Assembly: GCA_900551895.1 (NCBI GenBank)
Contig: URXX01000005.1
Coordinates: forward strand, 62,001 to 126,000
Source: an uncultured Lachnospiraceae bacterium
GTDB taxonomy: Bacteria; Bacillota; Clostridia; Lachnospirales; Lachnospiraceae
Direction of reading: 5' to 3'
Length of the DNA stretch: 64,000 nucleotides
Numbering within the stretch: position 1 is the stretch's first letter; each line of letters starts with the position of its first letter. Below, one piece after another: positions 25,777-35,921 of the stretch. The notes under the pieces were generated by a model that saw nothing but the letters and a program-made list of their open reading frames with translations, searched no databases and was not told where the DNA came from. The position numbers and the translations under genes were made by a program.

Positions 25777-27618
25777 TCATTTATGGAAAAAGTTGTACAC
25801 TTCCTGAGCCGATTTTTCGTTCATTGACGGTAAATTTTTCAATTCCTCCACTGTCGCCTCTTTAATTGCATCCAGACTCATGAAATGCTTCATCAAATCT
25901 TTTCTTCTAGCCGGTCCTATCCCTTTAATGTCATCTAAAATAGAATGAACCTGTCCCTGTCCTCTCAATTTTCGATGAAATTCAATGGCAAATCGGTGTG
26001 CCTCGTCCTGAATACGTGTGATAAGGCGAAACGCCTCTGAATTTCTGTCAATCGGTATTTCCACATTATTATAGTATAACCCTCTTGTCCTGTGATTATC
26101 ATCTTTTACCATACCGCAGACTGCAATGTCTAAATGCAATTTCTCCAGCACTTGAAGTGCCACATTTACCTGCCCTTTTCCACCGTCCATCATAATCAAA
26201 TCCGGAGATGATGTGAAACTTCCCAATTCTTTCCCCTCTTCTTTCTCTTTGATACCGTGTTCAAATCTTCTTGTCAACACCTCTTCCATACTGGCATAAT
26301 CGTCTGCCCCCTGCACACCTTTGATTTTAAATTTACGGTAATCATTTCGTTTCGGTTTTCCTTTTTCATAAACAATCATAGAACCGACAGAGTTAAATCC
26401 ATTCGTATTGGAAATATCAAATGCCTCCATTCGGGACAGATGTGACAATCCGAGTAACTTTTCTATTTCCTTTACCGCGCCGATTGTTCTTCCCTCTTCT
26501 CTTTTTAACCTTTCCTTATCAGTAGAAAGAACAAGTTTTGCATTTTTTTCCGCCAAATCTACCAGTTTCTTTTTCTGACCTTTTCGGTGGACGGTGATAT
26601 GCACTTTATGTCCTCTTTTCTGTGTCAGCCACTCCTCCAAAAGATTGCTTTCTTTTAATTCTTCCTGCACCATAAGTTCACGGGGAATATATGGCGTTCC
26701 CGCATAAAACTGTTTAATAAAATTTTCCAAAATTTCACTTTTTTTCTCATCTCTGCTGATTTTCATGTAGAAATGGTCCCGACCGATGAGCCTTCCGCCG
26801 CGAATGAAAAATACCTGTACAACCGCATCGTCCTCTTCCGTCGCAACCGCCAAAATATCCTTATCCTCGCCGTCACTGTTTGTTATTTTCTGCTTTTGGG
26901 CAATCTGCTTTACGCTGTTTAACAATTCTCTGTACTCGATTGCCTTCTCAAACTCCAGTTCCTCCGATGCCTGCTGCATTTTTTCCTCTAATGTTTTCAA
27001 AATCCTGTCATATTCTCCACCGAGAAAACGTAATGCCTGCTGTACCGACTTCCTATATTCCTCTTTAGAAATATAATTTTGGCACGGAGCATAACACTGC
27101 TTGATATGATAATTCAGACACGGACGTTCTTTCCCAATATCTTTTGGCAAATTACGATTGCAACTCCGTATATGATATAGTTTACGAATCAAATCTATTG
27201 TGTCTTTTACTGCACCCGCACTTGTATACGGTCCAAAATATTTTGCCTTATCCTTTTTTATCTCTCTTGCAAACAATACTCGCGGATAGTCTTCGTCCAC
27301 CGTCACTTTAATAAACGGATACGTTTTATCATCCATAAGCATTGTATTGTATTTCGGTCTGTGTTCTTTTATCAGATTGCATTCCAGTACAAGCGCTTCC
27401 AGTTCAGAGTCCGTCACAATATACTCAAAACGGGAAATGTGGGTAACCATCTGCTCAATTTTAGCCCCTTTATTCCGACTGCTCTGAAAATACTGCCGTA
27501 CACGATTTTTCAGACTGACTGCCTTTCCCACATAAATAATATCGTCTTTCTCATCGTGCATTAAATATACGCCCGGTTTTCCTGGCAACTTTTTTAATTC
27601 TTCCTCTATGTTAAACAT
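25777..27618 (-). CDS. uvrC: UvrABC excinuclease subunit C
   Basis: Makes the dual incisions of nucleotide excision repair. The 613-residue protein has an N-terminal GIY-YIG nuclease domain (GVYLMHDEKDDIIYVGKA, about 17-34), a Cys-rich segment (CNRNLPKDIGKERPCLNYHIKQC split by loops), a UVR motif near 205-235, the C-terminal RNase H-like nuclease region (MEAFDISNTNG, MMDGGKGQVNVA) and terminal helix-hairpin-helix (IKGIGPARRKDLMKHF). It lies upstream of hprK on the same strand. Confidence 0.96.
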   Translation of the reverse strand: MFNIEEELKKLPGKPGVYLMHDEKDDIIYVGKAVSLKNRVRQYFQSSRNKGAKIEQMVTHISRFEYIVTDSELEALVLECNLIKEHRPKYNTMLMDDKTYPFIKVTVDEDYPRVLFAREIKKDKAKYFGPYTSAGAVKDTIDLIRKLYHIRSCNRNLPKDIGKERPCLNYHIKQCYAPCQNYISKEEYRKSVQQALRFLGGEYDRILKTLEEKMQQASEELEFEKAIEYRELLNSVKQIAQKQKITNSDGEDKDILAVATEEDDAVVQVFFIRGGRLIGRDHFYMKISRDEKKSEILENFIKQFYAGTPYIPRELMVQEELKESNLLEEWLTQKRGHKVHITVHRKGQKKKLVDLAEKNAKLVLSTDKERLKREEGRTIGAVKEIEKLLGLSHLSRMEAFDISNTNGFNSVGSMIVYEKGKPKRNDYRKFKIKGVQGADDYASMEEVLTRRFEHGIKEKEEGKELGSFTSSPDLIMMDGGKGQVNVALQVLEKLHLDIAVCGMVKDDNHRTRGLYYNNVEIPIDRNSEAFRLITRIQDEAHRFAIEFHRKLRGQGQVHSILDDIKGIGPARRKDLMKHFMSLDAIKEATVEELKNLPSMNEKSAQEVYNFFHK

Positions 27619-27663
27619 TTCTTTTTTCCTTTCTCCCTATATTTTAACATATCTTTCGGCACG

Positions 27664-27700
27664 AAAAAAGGCGTACCCGCTAAACAGGATACGCCTTTTT
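27664..27700 (-). terminator. Terminator of the amino acid permease gene
   Basis: AAAAAAGGCGTA and TACGCCTTTTT form an 11-bp stem, with a T run on the minus strand. It separates the permease from uvrC. Confidence 0.85.
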
Positions 27701-27714
27701 CCATTTATTTTTTC

Positions 27715-29118
27715 TTATTTTTTTGTTTTCTTCGCGATAATCGGCATAATTGCACCTAATCCTAAAAGAACAAATGGTGTAAGAATATTTAATGTCAACT
27801 GGAATAAATCATCTGAGTAAATACCTCCGATGCAGGCAATGGCTGTAAAGATAAAGCACCATGCCCCAAAGATAATACCAATTGTTTTATTCTTCACAAA
27901 TTTATATTCAGGAGCAAATTTTTCTCCCGCCTTCTTCAATGCAATGTAAGCAACAAATACCCATAAGTAACGTAATGGCATACATACAGAGTTTAATTTT
28001 ACAAGCCATTTTACTAAAACGTCTACATTTTTAATACCAAATGCAGGAATGATAATTAAAATACTTACGATTACTGCTACTAATTTATGTCCGTTTGTAT
28101 AAGCGCCGTGTTTGTTCTGTTTGAACATCTGTTTTGGAATGTAGTTTTCATCAGCATTTCCAAGTAACATGCAAAGCGGTGCATCAATAGAGATAACCAT
28201 AACAGAGAACTGTCCGAGGAACTGTGTAATCGCATATAAGATAACGAATAAGTTTCCTACGTGATAGTAATCACCTAATTTTTGGAACGCATAATAAGCA
28301 CCGTTTGTCATAAGGTCTTCCGGAATGTTCTTTGAATCAAACATCATTCCCATTGAAATTGTTCCTAAAATAGCACATACAGCAACCATGACTGCTAATG
28401 CAATCATACCTTTTGAAAAGTCTTTTGCAGGATTTTTTGTCTTGTTTACATATGGCGAGAATTTTTCACAACCACCTACCGCAAAGACAAGAATAGACAA
28501 TCCTGTAAAGAATTTCATATCAAATGTCGGCATAAATGTTTTCACAGACCAGTCAATTTCTAATAATGGTGCATTTGTAATTGCAGGTGCAGCCATCATT
28601 AATACGATATACAAAATAGACATGATGAACATTGTTGTTCCCGCAAGTGTAGAAATTTTCTTCAACATGGAAACCCCTTTAGATGCAAGGTACAATGCCA
28701 AGAAGAAGATTGCAAGACACAAAATCTGCATTACTGTCGTATTCATCTCACTTGCTCTGCTGTCTTGGAATATAATCCAACTTGTTGCGATAACCGCTGA
28801 GTTTGGTTTCTGTGAAATGTAAGGCATATGTACTACCCAGTATGTCCAACCGGCATAGTATGCAAGCCTTTTCCCCATAGTTGCTGAAATCCATGAACTT
28901 ACACCACCGTTGGCATTTTTAAACGCCGATCCAAGTTCACCTACCATTAACGCATATGGTACAAAGTAAATACCGAATACGATTATCCAAGCAACAATCG
29001 CCTGCAAACCATTGTATTCTGAGAACCCGTTAATAACGTTACCGAATCCCCATACACCACCAAACGCCATAAACGCAAGGCTGTACCACAAAATTTTCTT
29101 TTCGTTTTTTTGATTCAT
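27715..29118 (-). CDS. APC superfamily amino acid permease
   Basis: A 467-residue membrane transporter with about 12 helices. It resembles glutamate/GABA antiporter-like members of the amino acid-polyamine-organocation superfamily: the first helix reads AFMAFGGVWGFGNVINGF, with the glycine-rich unwound stretch typical of the substrate site. The exact substrate cannot be assigned, and no decarboxylase gene is adjacent, so an acid-resistance role is not supported here. Start after AAAAGGAG. Monocistronic, flanked by a terminator. Confidence 0.85.
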   Translation of the reverse strand: MNQKNEKKILWYSLAFMAFGGVWGFGNVINGFSEYNGLQAIVAWIIVFGIYFVPYALMVGELGSAFKNANGGVSSWISATMGKRLAYYAGWTYWVVHMPYISQKPNSAVIATSWIIFQDSRASEMNTTVMQILCLAIFFLALYLASKGVSMLKKISTLAGTTMFIMSILYIVLMMAAPAITNAPLLEIDWSVKTFMPTFDMKFFTGLSILVFAVGGCEKFSPYVNKTKNPAKDFSKGMIALAVMVAVCAILGTISMGMMFDSKNIPEDLMTNGAYYAFQKLGDYYHVGNLFVILYAITQFLGQFSVMVISIDAPLCMLLGNADENYIPKQMFKQNKHGAYTNGHKLVAVIVSILIIIPAFGIKNVDVLVKWLVKLNSVCMPLRYLWVFVAYIALKKAGEKFAPEYKFVKNKTIGIIFGAWCFIFTAIACIGGIYSDDLFQLTLNILTPFVLLGLGAIMPIIAKKTKK

Positions 29119-29254
29119 AGTTTTTCTCCTTTTGTTTTATCACTATGTTAATGGTATAACACTCATCGGATTTTTGCAAGAAATATTTCATTTTTCCGTT
29201 TCCAATTTTTGCTTTTGCATTTTTTTATGCAATTATATCTTCCTCTAAAATAAT

Positions 29255-30259
29255 TCAATCTGTAAACGAATGCACCGCACCTTTCGGAAAGAAAATCGTT
29301 ACCCGCGTGTACTTTTCTTCTTCCGATGCAACCTGTAACTGTAGTCCCAGCCTGTCGCACAGTTTTTTCGCCAAATATAGCCCCATTCCTGTTGCATTTG
29401 CTTTCTTTCTGTTTGAACCGGTAAATCCTTTTTCAAATACTCTGGCCAGTTCGGACCGCCTTATGCCACAGCCGTTATCTTCTATAATAAGAGCGATATT
29501 TTCTCTGTTGTCAGCACTGTAAACAGTAAGTTTTTTCTGCGGTTTGTCCATATATTTTACCGCGTTCTGCAGTATTTGCGAAAGAATAAAAGAGAGCCAT
29601 TTCTCATCTGTGTAAATTACATTTTCTGTATCGTGAATATCCAAAATTACTTTTTCTTCCAATAGTACATATCTGAATTTCAACAGAACCTGATGAACTA
29701 TTTCATCCAATGATAATCTCTTGACAAAATAGTCTTTTTCTGTGTTCTCACTCCTTGCATAATATAACATCTGCTCAACCAACTGAAAAATCTTATCTGT
29801 TTCTTTTTTCAGCAAATAGTTTCTTGTATTATCAAATGTCAGCGATAATGCTCCGATTGGTATTTTAATTTCATGGGCAAAACTTTCCACATATTCCTGA
29901 TATTCCAACTGTTCCGCTTCCAGCATACTGATTTTATCGTTCATCGCCTTACAGGCTCTTTTCAAAGCGTAATAGTATGCTTCATTTTCCACCTCTCTCG
30001 GCTTCGGAAGAATTTCCGAAATGTAATATGTTTCCTGCAGTTTGTCCGTCATTTCAATGATCTCACGATTTTTTCTGCGTTTACTTCGATAAGTCAGCCA
30101 CAAAAATCCCGTCTGAAATATAATACATATAAAAAGCATAAGAAAAATATATAATCCGTCCACTCCCGAAGAAAAGAGAAGAAATACAACCATAACAAGA
30201 AAAAACAGTTGAAACAAAATATATACTATTTTCTCCTCTAAAAATGTAACAAAACTCAT
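29255..30259 (-). CDS. BceS-like intramembrane-sensing histidine kinase
   Basis: A 334-residue sensor kinase with two membrane helices near the N-terminus and almost no extracellular loop, as in BceS-type kinases that sense peptide antibiotics through their ABC transporter. The phospho-acceptor His is in ESFAHEIKIPIGAL (about 130), and the ATP-binding domain has QNAVKY, IEDNGCGI and GMGLYLAKKL. The start ATG overlaps the regulator's stop (ATGA). It is the last gene of the four-gene Bce-like module. Confidence 0.9.
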   Translation of the reverse strand: MSFVTFLEEKIVYILFQLFFLVMVVFLLFSSGVDGLYIFLMLFICIIFQTGFLWLTYRSKRRKNREIIEMTDKLQETYYISEILPKPREVENEAYYYALKRACKAMNDKISMLEAEQLEYQEYVESFAHEIKIPIGALSLTFDNTRNYLLKKETDKIFQLVEQMLYYARSENTEKDYFVKRLSLDEIVHQVLLKFRYVLLEEKVILDIHDTENVIYTDEKWLSFILSQILQNAVKYMDKPQKKLTVYSADNRENIALIIEDNGCGIRRSELARVFEKGFTGSNRKKANATGMGLYLAKKLCDRLGLQLQVASEEEKYTRVTIFFPKGAVHSFTD

Positions 30260-30915
30260 AATCTCCACCCTTTTCCCCGAACATTTTCCAACAAATGCGA
30301 AATACCTATCTCTTTCAATTTCTTTTTTAGACGAGTCATATTGACAAGCAATACGTTTTCATCTAAATAATACTTATCATTCCACAACTTTTCCAACAGT
30401 TCTTCTTTTCCTATCACTTTATCCTCGTTCATAAAAAAATAATACAAAATACGAAATTCATTTCTTGTCAACTCAATCGTTTCCTCTTTATATTTTAATA
30501 TGGATAAATGTAAATCTAACGTACACTCTTTCTTCGTAATTTCCCTGAAATTATTCGGATTGGAAAGTTGAAACGCTCTTTTTATTTTCTCCAGCAAAAT
30601 CAATGTATCATACGGTTTTGGAATAAAATCAATACCACCCGCCTGAATACTCTGTAATTCGTCCGCTGTCGTATCTCTGCTCGTCACAAAAATAATAGGC
30701 GTCTGCCGTACATTCTTTATTTTTTTGCATATGTCATACCCATTTTCATATGGCAGATTTACGTCCAACAAAATTAAATCTGTCACACTCTTTTCCACAC
30801 TTTTAGGTATATTTTCAAAATCGGTAAACAATACTGTTTCATATCCTTTTGTCTGCAATAATTTTGCCAACTCCTGACGGGTAATCTCATCATCTTCGAT
30901 AATTCCTATTTTCAC
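30256..30915 (-). CDS. BceR-like OmpR family response regulator
   Basis: A 219-residue DNA-binding regulator. The receiver domain has the acidic pocket EDDE near the start and the phospho-Asp in LILLDVNLP (about 52). Thr and Lys of the switch are in FVTSRD and FIPKPYD. The C-terminal winged helix shows ELTRNEFRILYYF. The start is GTG, chosen because GGAGGGAGG precedes it and receiver homology begins there; the longer frame adds 15 unlikely residues. Probably activates the upstream transporter genes. Confidence 0.92.
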   Translation of the reverse strand: MKIGIIEDDEITRQELAKLLQTKGYETVLFTDFENIPKSVEKSVTDLILLDVNLPYENGYDICKKIKNVRQTPIIFVTSRDTTADELQSIQAGGIDFIPKPYDTLILLEKIKRAFQLSNPNNFREITKKECTLDLHLSILKYKEETIELTRNEFRILYYFFMNEDKVIGKEELLEKLWNDKYYLDENVLLVNMTRLKKKLKEIGISHLLENVRGKGWRL

Positions 30916-30975
30916 CTGCCATGCCTCCCTCCAACTTTCTATTATACACACATTCCACAAGGAGAGTTAGTAAAA

Positions 30976-32943
30976 CTAACTCTCCTCGTTAATATTTCTT
31001 TTGAAACTAATATAAGTAACTATCCAGTACACTGCGTAAATACAGAGGAATAACGCCAGTCCGCTGAAATAGTACAGTATATATGTGGTTTTACTTTCCA
31101 AAAAGATGTAGTAAACATTATTAATCGATTTTACCAAAAAGAAGCAAAGTATTACCGGATAAATGAGCGGTAACCCGAACAGCACAAGCAACTGTTTTCT
31201 TATCGTCTTATATAAATTTTTATCGTTTACTCCAAGTCTTCTCAATGTAAGATAACGATATTTATATTTTGTGGAATCGCTGAGCGACTGTACTGCCAAT
31301 ATCGTTCCTACAACTGCGATAAAGATAAATGCCATATAAAAGCAAATACTTGACATCATAGCCGTCATCGTATTTTGTTCTTCAATCATTGCCCCCCTTG
31401 TTATTACACGATACAATTCATAAACAGGTTCTCCGTCACTGCCGATTTTCGTCAACTGCTCACACATTTTTTCTCGTATAATCTCTTCCAGTTTAGCATC
31501 TGTTTCTTTTGTCGTATTCACGATGAGGTGACTTTCTCCCGCCTCTATATTTTTCACATATTTATCAGGAAGTATCATAGTGTAGTCCTGTTGATAATTC
31601 ATATACTGCCAAAAATTCTCCGAAGTGATTTCTTTTAACTTCAACGTTTTTCCGCCTGCTGCTTCAATTTCTTTAATCTCCTCTACCTCTTCTAAATTTG
31701 CCTTTGTTGCACTTATGGCAACAATCATATATTCATTATCTTTCAATGAAATCGGTTTTTCATCTCTCAACTCCATAAGCCGATTATAATCACTTAACTT
31801 CATTATACAGTCACTGTCATGGAATTGGTTTACATATTTTTGCACCTGACTTTTCTTATCCCAATAAATATCATATGAAAAAGTATCTTCTATCTCATAC
31901 TCTTCTTCTATCACTTTAATATATTCATCATGGGAATCTCTGTCATCCATAACTGATACGTCGTAAGGTGCCTGCTGTTTGAGCATCGAATCATACATTC
32001 CCTTTGAAATTTCCGACACATTAAAACATAATAATGCCAGTAAAGTTAAAACAGAAAATGTTCCTAACACAAAACTCATTGTTCTCGCTTTTGATGCAAA
32101 CGTTCTCGCTACAAACAGATTATCTTTATCATATTTCATTGCCTTACTTTTCAGCACAACGGAAAGAATCATATCCGAAACTGTTGTGTATACACCATAC
32201 ATACTGACAATAAAACCAATGGACGCAAACATAAGATAATTCATTACATCCTGCTGATTAAACTGCTTTAGATTAAATTGGGAATACCATACACCAATCG
32301 ACACAATTCCAATGAATACGCTGGCAAGGAAAATCGTATTTCTGTTTTTCTTACTTTGAAACATTTTCTTTTCATTCTGCTTTTCCAAATAGAGAAAGCC
32401 ATGTACAGACATTTTCCGCATTTTTCTCCACAGGTTGATAAGCACAAGTATATATATTGCCACAAAATAAACAAAGAGAAGTCCTACCGCTTTCCACTCA
32501 AAAGTAATGAATACAACTCCGGTAATATCTAATATGCGGACAATAATTAAAGAAATAAACTGGCTGAAAACGAATCCGATTGGAATAGCCAGCACTAACG
32601 CCAAACAACCGAGCAAAATATTTTCCAGCACAAACATTTTCGTAATTTCTTTTTTCCGAATGCCGAGCAACATATATGTTCCGAATTCTTTGCTTCGCTT
32701 TTCAAACATAAATTTTGTTGTATAGTTAATCAAAAAACATACGACAAAAATAATAACGGCATTTACAAACAGCAATATATTTTTGAACGTATCCATACCC
32801 GTTGAGAGTTTCACCACTGCCTCACAGTTTGACACAAGGTTAAAGGCAAACATCAGAGAAAAGGACATTGTAATTGTTATCAGATAAATCAGATAATCTT
32901 TTAAACTCCGTTTTGCATTGCGAAAGGCTAACTTACTTAACAT
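30976..32943 (-). CDS. BceB-like ABC transporter permease
   Basis: A 655-residue permease of the FtsX/MacB type. About ten membrane helices are seen, with a large soluble segment between residues of roughly 310 and 510, the extracellular domain that in BceB binds the peptide or its lipid II complex. Two FtsX-like repeats are at helices 2-4 and 8-10. It overlaps the ATPase gene by 11 bases, so it is translationally coupled. Together with the kinase and regulator this is a peptide-detection and resistance module; the actual peptide is unknown. Confidence 0.92.
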   Translation of the reverse strand: MLSKLAFRNAKRSLKDYLIYLITITMSFSLMFAFNLVSNCEAVVKLSTGMDTFKNILLFVNAVIIFVVCFLINYTTKFMFEKRSKEFGTYMLLGIRKKEITKMFVLENILLGCLALVLAIPIGFVFSQFISLIIVRILDITGVVFITFEWKAVGLLFVYFVAIYILVLINLWRKMRKMSVHGFLYLEKQNEKKMFQSKKNRNTIFLASVFIGIVSIGVWYSQFNLKQFNQQDVMNYLMFASIGFIVSMYGVYTTVSDMILSVVLKSKAMKYDKDNLFVARTFASKARTMSFVLGTFSVLTLLALLCFNVSEISKGMYDSMLKQQAPYDVSVMDDRDSHDEYIKVIEEEYEIEDTFSYDIYWDKKSQVQKYVNQFHDSDCIMKLSDYNRLMELRDEKPISLKDNEYMIVAISATKANLEEVEEIKEIEAAGGKTLKLKEITSENFWQYMNYQQDYTMILPDKYVKNIEAGESHLIVNTTKETDAKLEEIIREKMCEQLTKIGSDGEPVYELYRVITRGAMIEEQNTMTAMMSSICFYMAFIFIAVVGTILAVQSLSDSTKYKYRYLTLRRLGVNDKNLYKTIRKQLLVLFGLPLIYPVILCFFLVKSINNVYYIFLESKTTYILYYFSGLALFLCIYAVYWIVTYISFKRNINEES

Positions 32944-33703
32944 CTCCCACTTCACCTCCCAACAAGGTTAAAATATCTAAAATTTCATTGAAAAATTCCT
33001 TTCTGTTTTTCTCACCCTTCTGTATTTCATTAAAAATCTTTCCGTCTTTTAAGAACAAAATTCGTTTACAGAAAGATGCGCTGAACGGATCATGCGTAAC
33101 CATTAAAATAGTTGCCTGCAACTTTTTATTCATATTGGACATTGTTTCCAGCAAAAGACCGGAAGACTTGGAGTCGAGCGCCCCTGTAGGTTCATCAGCT
33201 AATATGAGATTTGGCTTATTTATCAACGCTCTCGCACAGGCACAGCGCTGTTTTTGTCCGCCCGAAACTTCATATGGAAATTTGGATAAAATATCGGAAA
33301 TATCCAGTTTGTTCGCAATTGTTTTTACTTCCTCCCCGATTTTCTGCGGATTCCCTTTATTAATAATGAGGGAAAGGGCAATGTTTTCTTCAATGGTCAA
33401 TGTATCCAGCAGATTAAAATCCTGAAAAATAAATCCTAAGTTCTCTCTTCTGAAATCTGCAAAATCTTTCTCTTTTATTGCTGTAATATCTTTCCCATTG
33501 ACAAAAATATGCCCGCTCGTCACCGCGTCAATCGTGGAAATACAGTTCAATAAAGTTGTTTTTCCCGAACCGCTCGCCCCCATAATTGCGACAAACTCAC
33601 CTTTATCCACATACATGGAAATACCGTCCACCGCTTTTGTGATATTATTTCCATTTCCGCCATAATATTTTTTTACCTGTTCCAACTTCAATATATGTTC
33701 CAT
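32933..33703 (-). CDS. BceA-like ABC transporter ATPase
   Basis: A 256-residue ATP-binding subunit. Motifs are Walker A GASGSGKTT, the Q-loop near FIFQDFNLL, ABC signature VSGGQKQR, Walker B LILADEPTGALD and the switch His in MVTHD. The C-terminal extension (GEKNRKEFFNEILDILTLL) is typical of Bce-type ATPases. The start was moved to the Met after AGGAGGAAAGATT. First gene of the Bce-like operon, with a candidate regulator site about 70 bases upstream. Confidence 0.93.
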   Translation of the reverse strand: MEHILKLEQVKKYYGGNGNNITKAVDGISMYVDKGEFVAIMGASGSGKTTLLNCISTIDAVTSGHIFVNGKDITAIKEKDFADFRRENLGFIFQDFNLLDTLTIEENIALSLIINKGNPQKIGEEVKTIANKLDISDILSKFPYEVSGGQKQRCACARALINKPNLILADEPTGALDSKSSGLLLETMSNMNKKLQATILMVTHDPFSASFCKRILFLKDGKIFNEIQKGEKNRKEFFNEILDILTLLGGEVGDVK

Positions 33704-33743
33704 AATCTTTCCTCCTTCTGCCGTTTCTATAAGTGATATAGAA

Positions 33744-33786
33744 ATTATAGCAAGAGTTTTTCTGAAAAACACTTACAGTTTTGAAA
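33744..33786 (-). promoter_or_regulatory. Promoter and candidate BceR site of the Bce-like operon
   Basis: On the minus strand TATAAT (33749-33744) is a perfect -10 with no good -35, which suggests an activated promoter. Upstream, TTTCA-AAAC-TGTAA (33786-33773) matches the published BceR-type pattern TNACA-N4-TGTAA with one mismatch. It sits about 43 bases before the predicted transcript start. Confidence 0.55.
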
Positions 33787-33798
33787 GTATTTATGCAC

Positions 33799-33833
33799 AA
33801 AAAAAGATTGCGATGCCCCTCGCAATCTTTTTT
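33799..33833 (-). terminator. Terminator of ftsH
   Basis: AAAAAAGATTGCGA and TCGCAATCTTTTTT form a 14-bp stem with a 6-base loop and flanking A/T runs, directly after the ftsH stop. Confidence 0.9.
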
Positions 33834-33837
33834 ACTT

Positions 33838-35811
33838 CTATTCTTCTATAGTTTCCTCTTCCGTCTGTGTCGGCTGTTCAGGTTCTTCCACTTTCATTTC
33901 AATTCTCTGTTTCTGTGGCTCTTCCTCTTCTTCAATCCCCTGCACTTCACAGAAAATCTTCATAAACTCTTTACCTGTAATCGTTTCTTTTTCAATTAAG
34001 AATGCGGCAATCTTATCCAATGCCTCACGGTTTTCTGAGAGAAGACGTTTCGCTTCCTCGTAGGCATCTTTCAACATTTTCATCACTTCTCTGTCGATTT
34101 CAGCCGCTGTTTCTTCACCGCAGTTTGTTACCGGACGTCCGTCCAAATATTTATGCTGAACAGATTCTAAACCGATTAAACCAAACTTCTCGGACATACC
34201 ATATTGTGTAATCATTGCCCTTGCAATCTTTGTCGCTTTTTCAATATCGTTAGAAGCGCCTGTTGTCACTGTATCAAAAACAATTTCTTCCGCCGCACGA
34301 CCTGCAAGCATACCTACAAGCATTGCTTCCAATTCTTTCTTCGTGTTGAGGAATTTCTCTTCCTCAGGTGTCTGCATAACGTATCCTAACGCTCCCATTG
34401 TTCTCGGTACAATCGTAATCTTCTGCACAGGCTCTGCATCTTTCTGCAATGCGCTGACAAGTGCATGCCCTACTTCATGGTAAGAAACAATTCTTCTTTC
34501 CTCTGCATTCATAATACGGTCTTTCTTTTCTTTTCCGACAAGAACAACTTCCACCGCCTCAAATAAATCTGCCTGCGAAACAACCTGTCTTCCATTTTTA
34601 ACCGCATTGATTGCTGCCTCGTTAATCATATTTGCAAGGTCTGAACCTACCGCTCCCGAAGTTGCAAGAGCGATTGCTTCCAAGTCAACCGTTTCGTCCA
34701 TTTTTACGTCTTTTGCATGTACTTTTAATACGTCCACACGACCTTTTAAATCCGGTGCGTCTACGATAATACGTCTGTCAAAACGTCCCGGTCTTAATAA
34801 CGCCGGATCAAGAATTTCCGGTCTGTTTGTAGCCGCCAATAATAAAAGTCCTTTATCCGTATCAAATCCGTCCATTTCCGCTAACAACTGGTTCAAAGTC
34901 TGTTCACGCTCATCATTGCTTCCCATTGCATTGTCACGGCTCTTTCCGATAGCATCAATCTCATCAATGAAAATAATACAAGGCGCCATAGACTGTGCCT
35001 GCTTAAATAAATCTCTCACTCGGGAAGCACCTACACCGACATACATCTCCACAAATGCCGAACCTGAAAGTGAGAAGAAAGGTACTTTCGCCTCTCCCGC
35101 AACCGCTTTCGCCAAAAGTGTCTTACCTGTTCCCGGAGGTCCTACAAGTAACGCACCTTTTGGAAGTTTTGCACCGATGCTTGTGTATTTTCCCGGATTA
35201 TGAAGAAAATCAACAACTTCCTGCAAAGATTCCTTCGCTTCGTCCTGACCTGCCACATCTTTAAATGTAACTCCGGTCTGTTTCTCCACATACATCTTGG
35301 CATTACTCTTACCTATTCCCATCATTCCTCCGCCTTTGGACATTTTTCTCATAAAGAATGAGAACACTCCAAATAAAAGTAATGTAGGCAGCACTAATGT
35401 AAGCATAATGTTCCAAAAAATCTCAGAACCCGAATCAGGAATATCCTGTGAATATTTTACATGTGCCTTATATAATCGTTCTGATAATGTATCGTCTTTC
35501 ACAACACCCGTATAATATTTCGGCGCTACTGACGGAAACATAAGTTCCGTATCTTTATTGTCATTGCTGTTTTTCTTCTTCGGGGTGATCTCTATCTTAT
35601 CCGAACCAATCTTAACTTTTGCTACTTTTCCCTCATCGACCATTTTCAAAAACTGATCGTAAGTAATCTCTTTCGGATTGCTTCCCGGCATAAACTGATA
35701 TAAAGCCAACACTAAAAATAAGGTCATCAGTGTTGTAAAAAGAATAATACCCCAACCCTGTTTGTTGTTTTTTTGGTTTTTATTCTTATTTTTATTATTT
35801 TGATTGTCCAT
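33838..35811 (-). CDS. ftsH: ATP-dependent zinc metalloprotease FtsH
   Basis: Membrane-bound AAA+ protease that removes misfolded membrane and short-lived cytoplasmic proteins. The protein is 657 residues from the ATG after GGAGGAAGGAT. There is a first membrane helix at about 20-40, an extracytoplasmic part, and a second helix near 110-130. Walker A is GPPGTGKT, Walker B IIFIDEIDA, the second region of homology includes NRPEILDPALLRPGRFDR, and the zinc site is HEVGH. The C-terminal tail is Glu-rich. The longest frame adds 27 residues without a ribosome binding site. Confidence 0.96.
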   Translation of the reverse strand: MDNQNNKNKNKNQKNNKQGWGIILFTTLMTLFLVLALYQFMPGSNPKEITYDQFLKMVDEGKVAKVKIGSDKIEITPKKKNSNDNKDTELMFPSVAPKYYTGVVKDDTLSERLYKAHVKYSQDIPDSGSEIFWNIMLTLVLPTLLLFGVFSFFMRKMSKGGGMMGIGKSNAKMYVEKQTGVTFKDVAGQDEAKESLQEVVDFLHNPGKYTSIGAKLPKGALLVGPPGTGKTLLAKAVAGEAKVPFFSLSGSAFVEMYVGVGASRVRDLFKQAQSMAPCIIFIDEIDAIGKSRDNAMGSNDEREQTLNQLLAEMDGFDTDKGLLLLAATNRPEILDPALLRPGRFDRRIIVDAPDLKGRVDVLKVHAKDVKMDETVDLEAIALATSGAVGSDLANMINEAAINAVKNGRQVVSQADLFEAVEVVLVGKEKKDRIMNAEERRIVSYHEVGHALVSALQKDAEPVQKITIVPRTMGALGYVMQTPEEEKFLNTKKELEAMLVGMLAGRAAEEIVFDTVTTGASNDIEKATKIARAMITQYGMSEKFGLIGLESVQHKYLDGRPVTNCGEETAAEIDREVMKMLKDAYEEAKRLLSENREALDKIAAFLIEKETITGKEFMKIFCEVQGIEEEEEPQKQRIEMKVEEPEQPTQTEEETIEE

Positions 35812-35921
35812 ATCCTTCCTCCTATTTCTTATCTCTTCTATTATAAGTATGGCTTTCCCATAAATCAATAAAAAGATTGTGAAAACTGCCATTCATTTCT
35901 AAAACTTCTATTAAATAGTTT

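Noticed and set aside
29163..29360. Small frame at the end of the kinase gene
   Set aside because: It overlaps the BceS-like C-terminus in another frame, with low-complexity basic sequence and no ribosome binding site.
33773..33837. Possible small RNA between the Bce-like operon and ftsH
   Set aside because: The strong stem is fully explained as the ftsH terminator and the rest as promoter elements.
34607..35203. Open frame of 198 residues opposite ftsH
   Set aside because: Shadow of ftsH codon use; no ribosome binding site and no recognisable protein features. The same applies to the other antisense frames over tig, uvrC, gntP and the DUF1537 genes.
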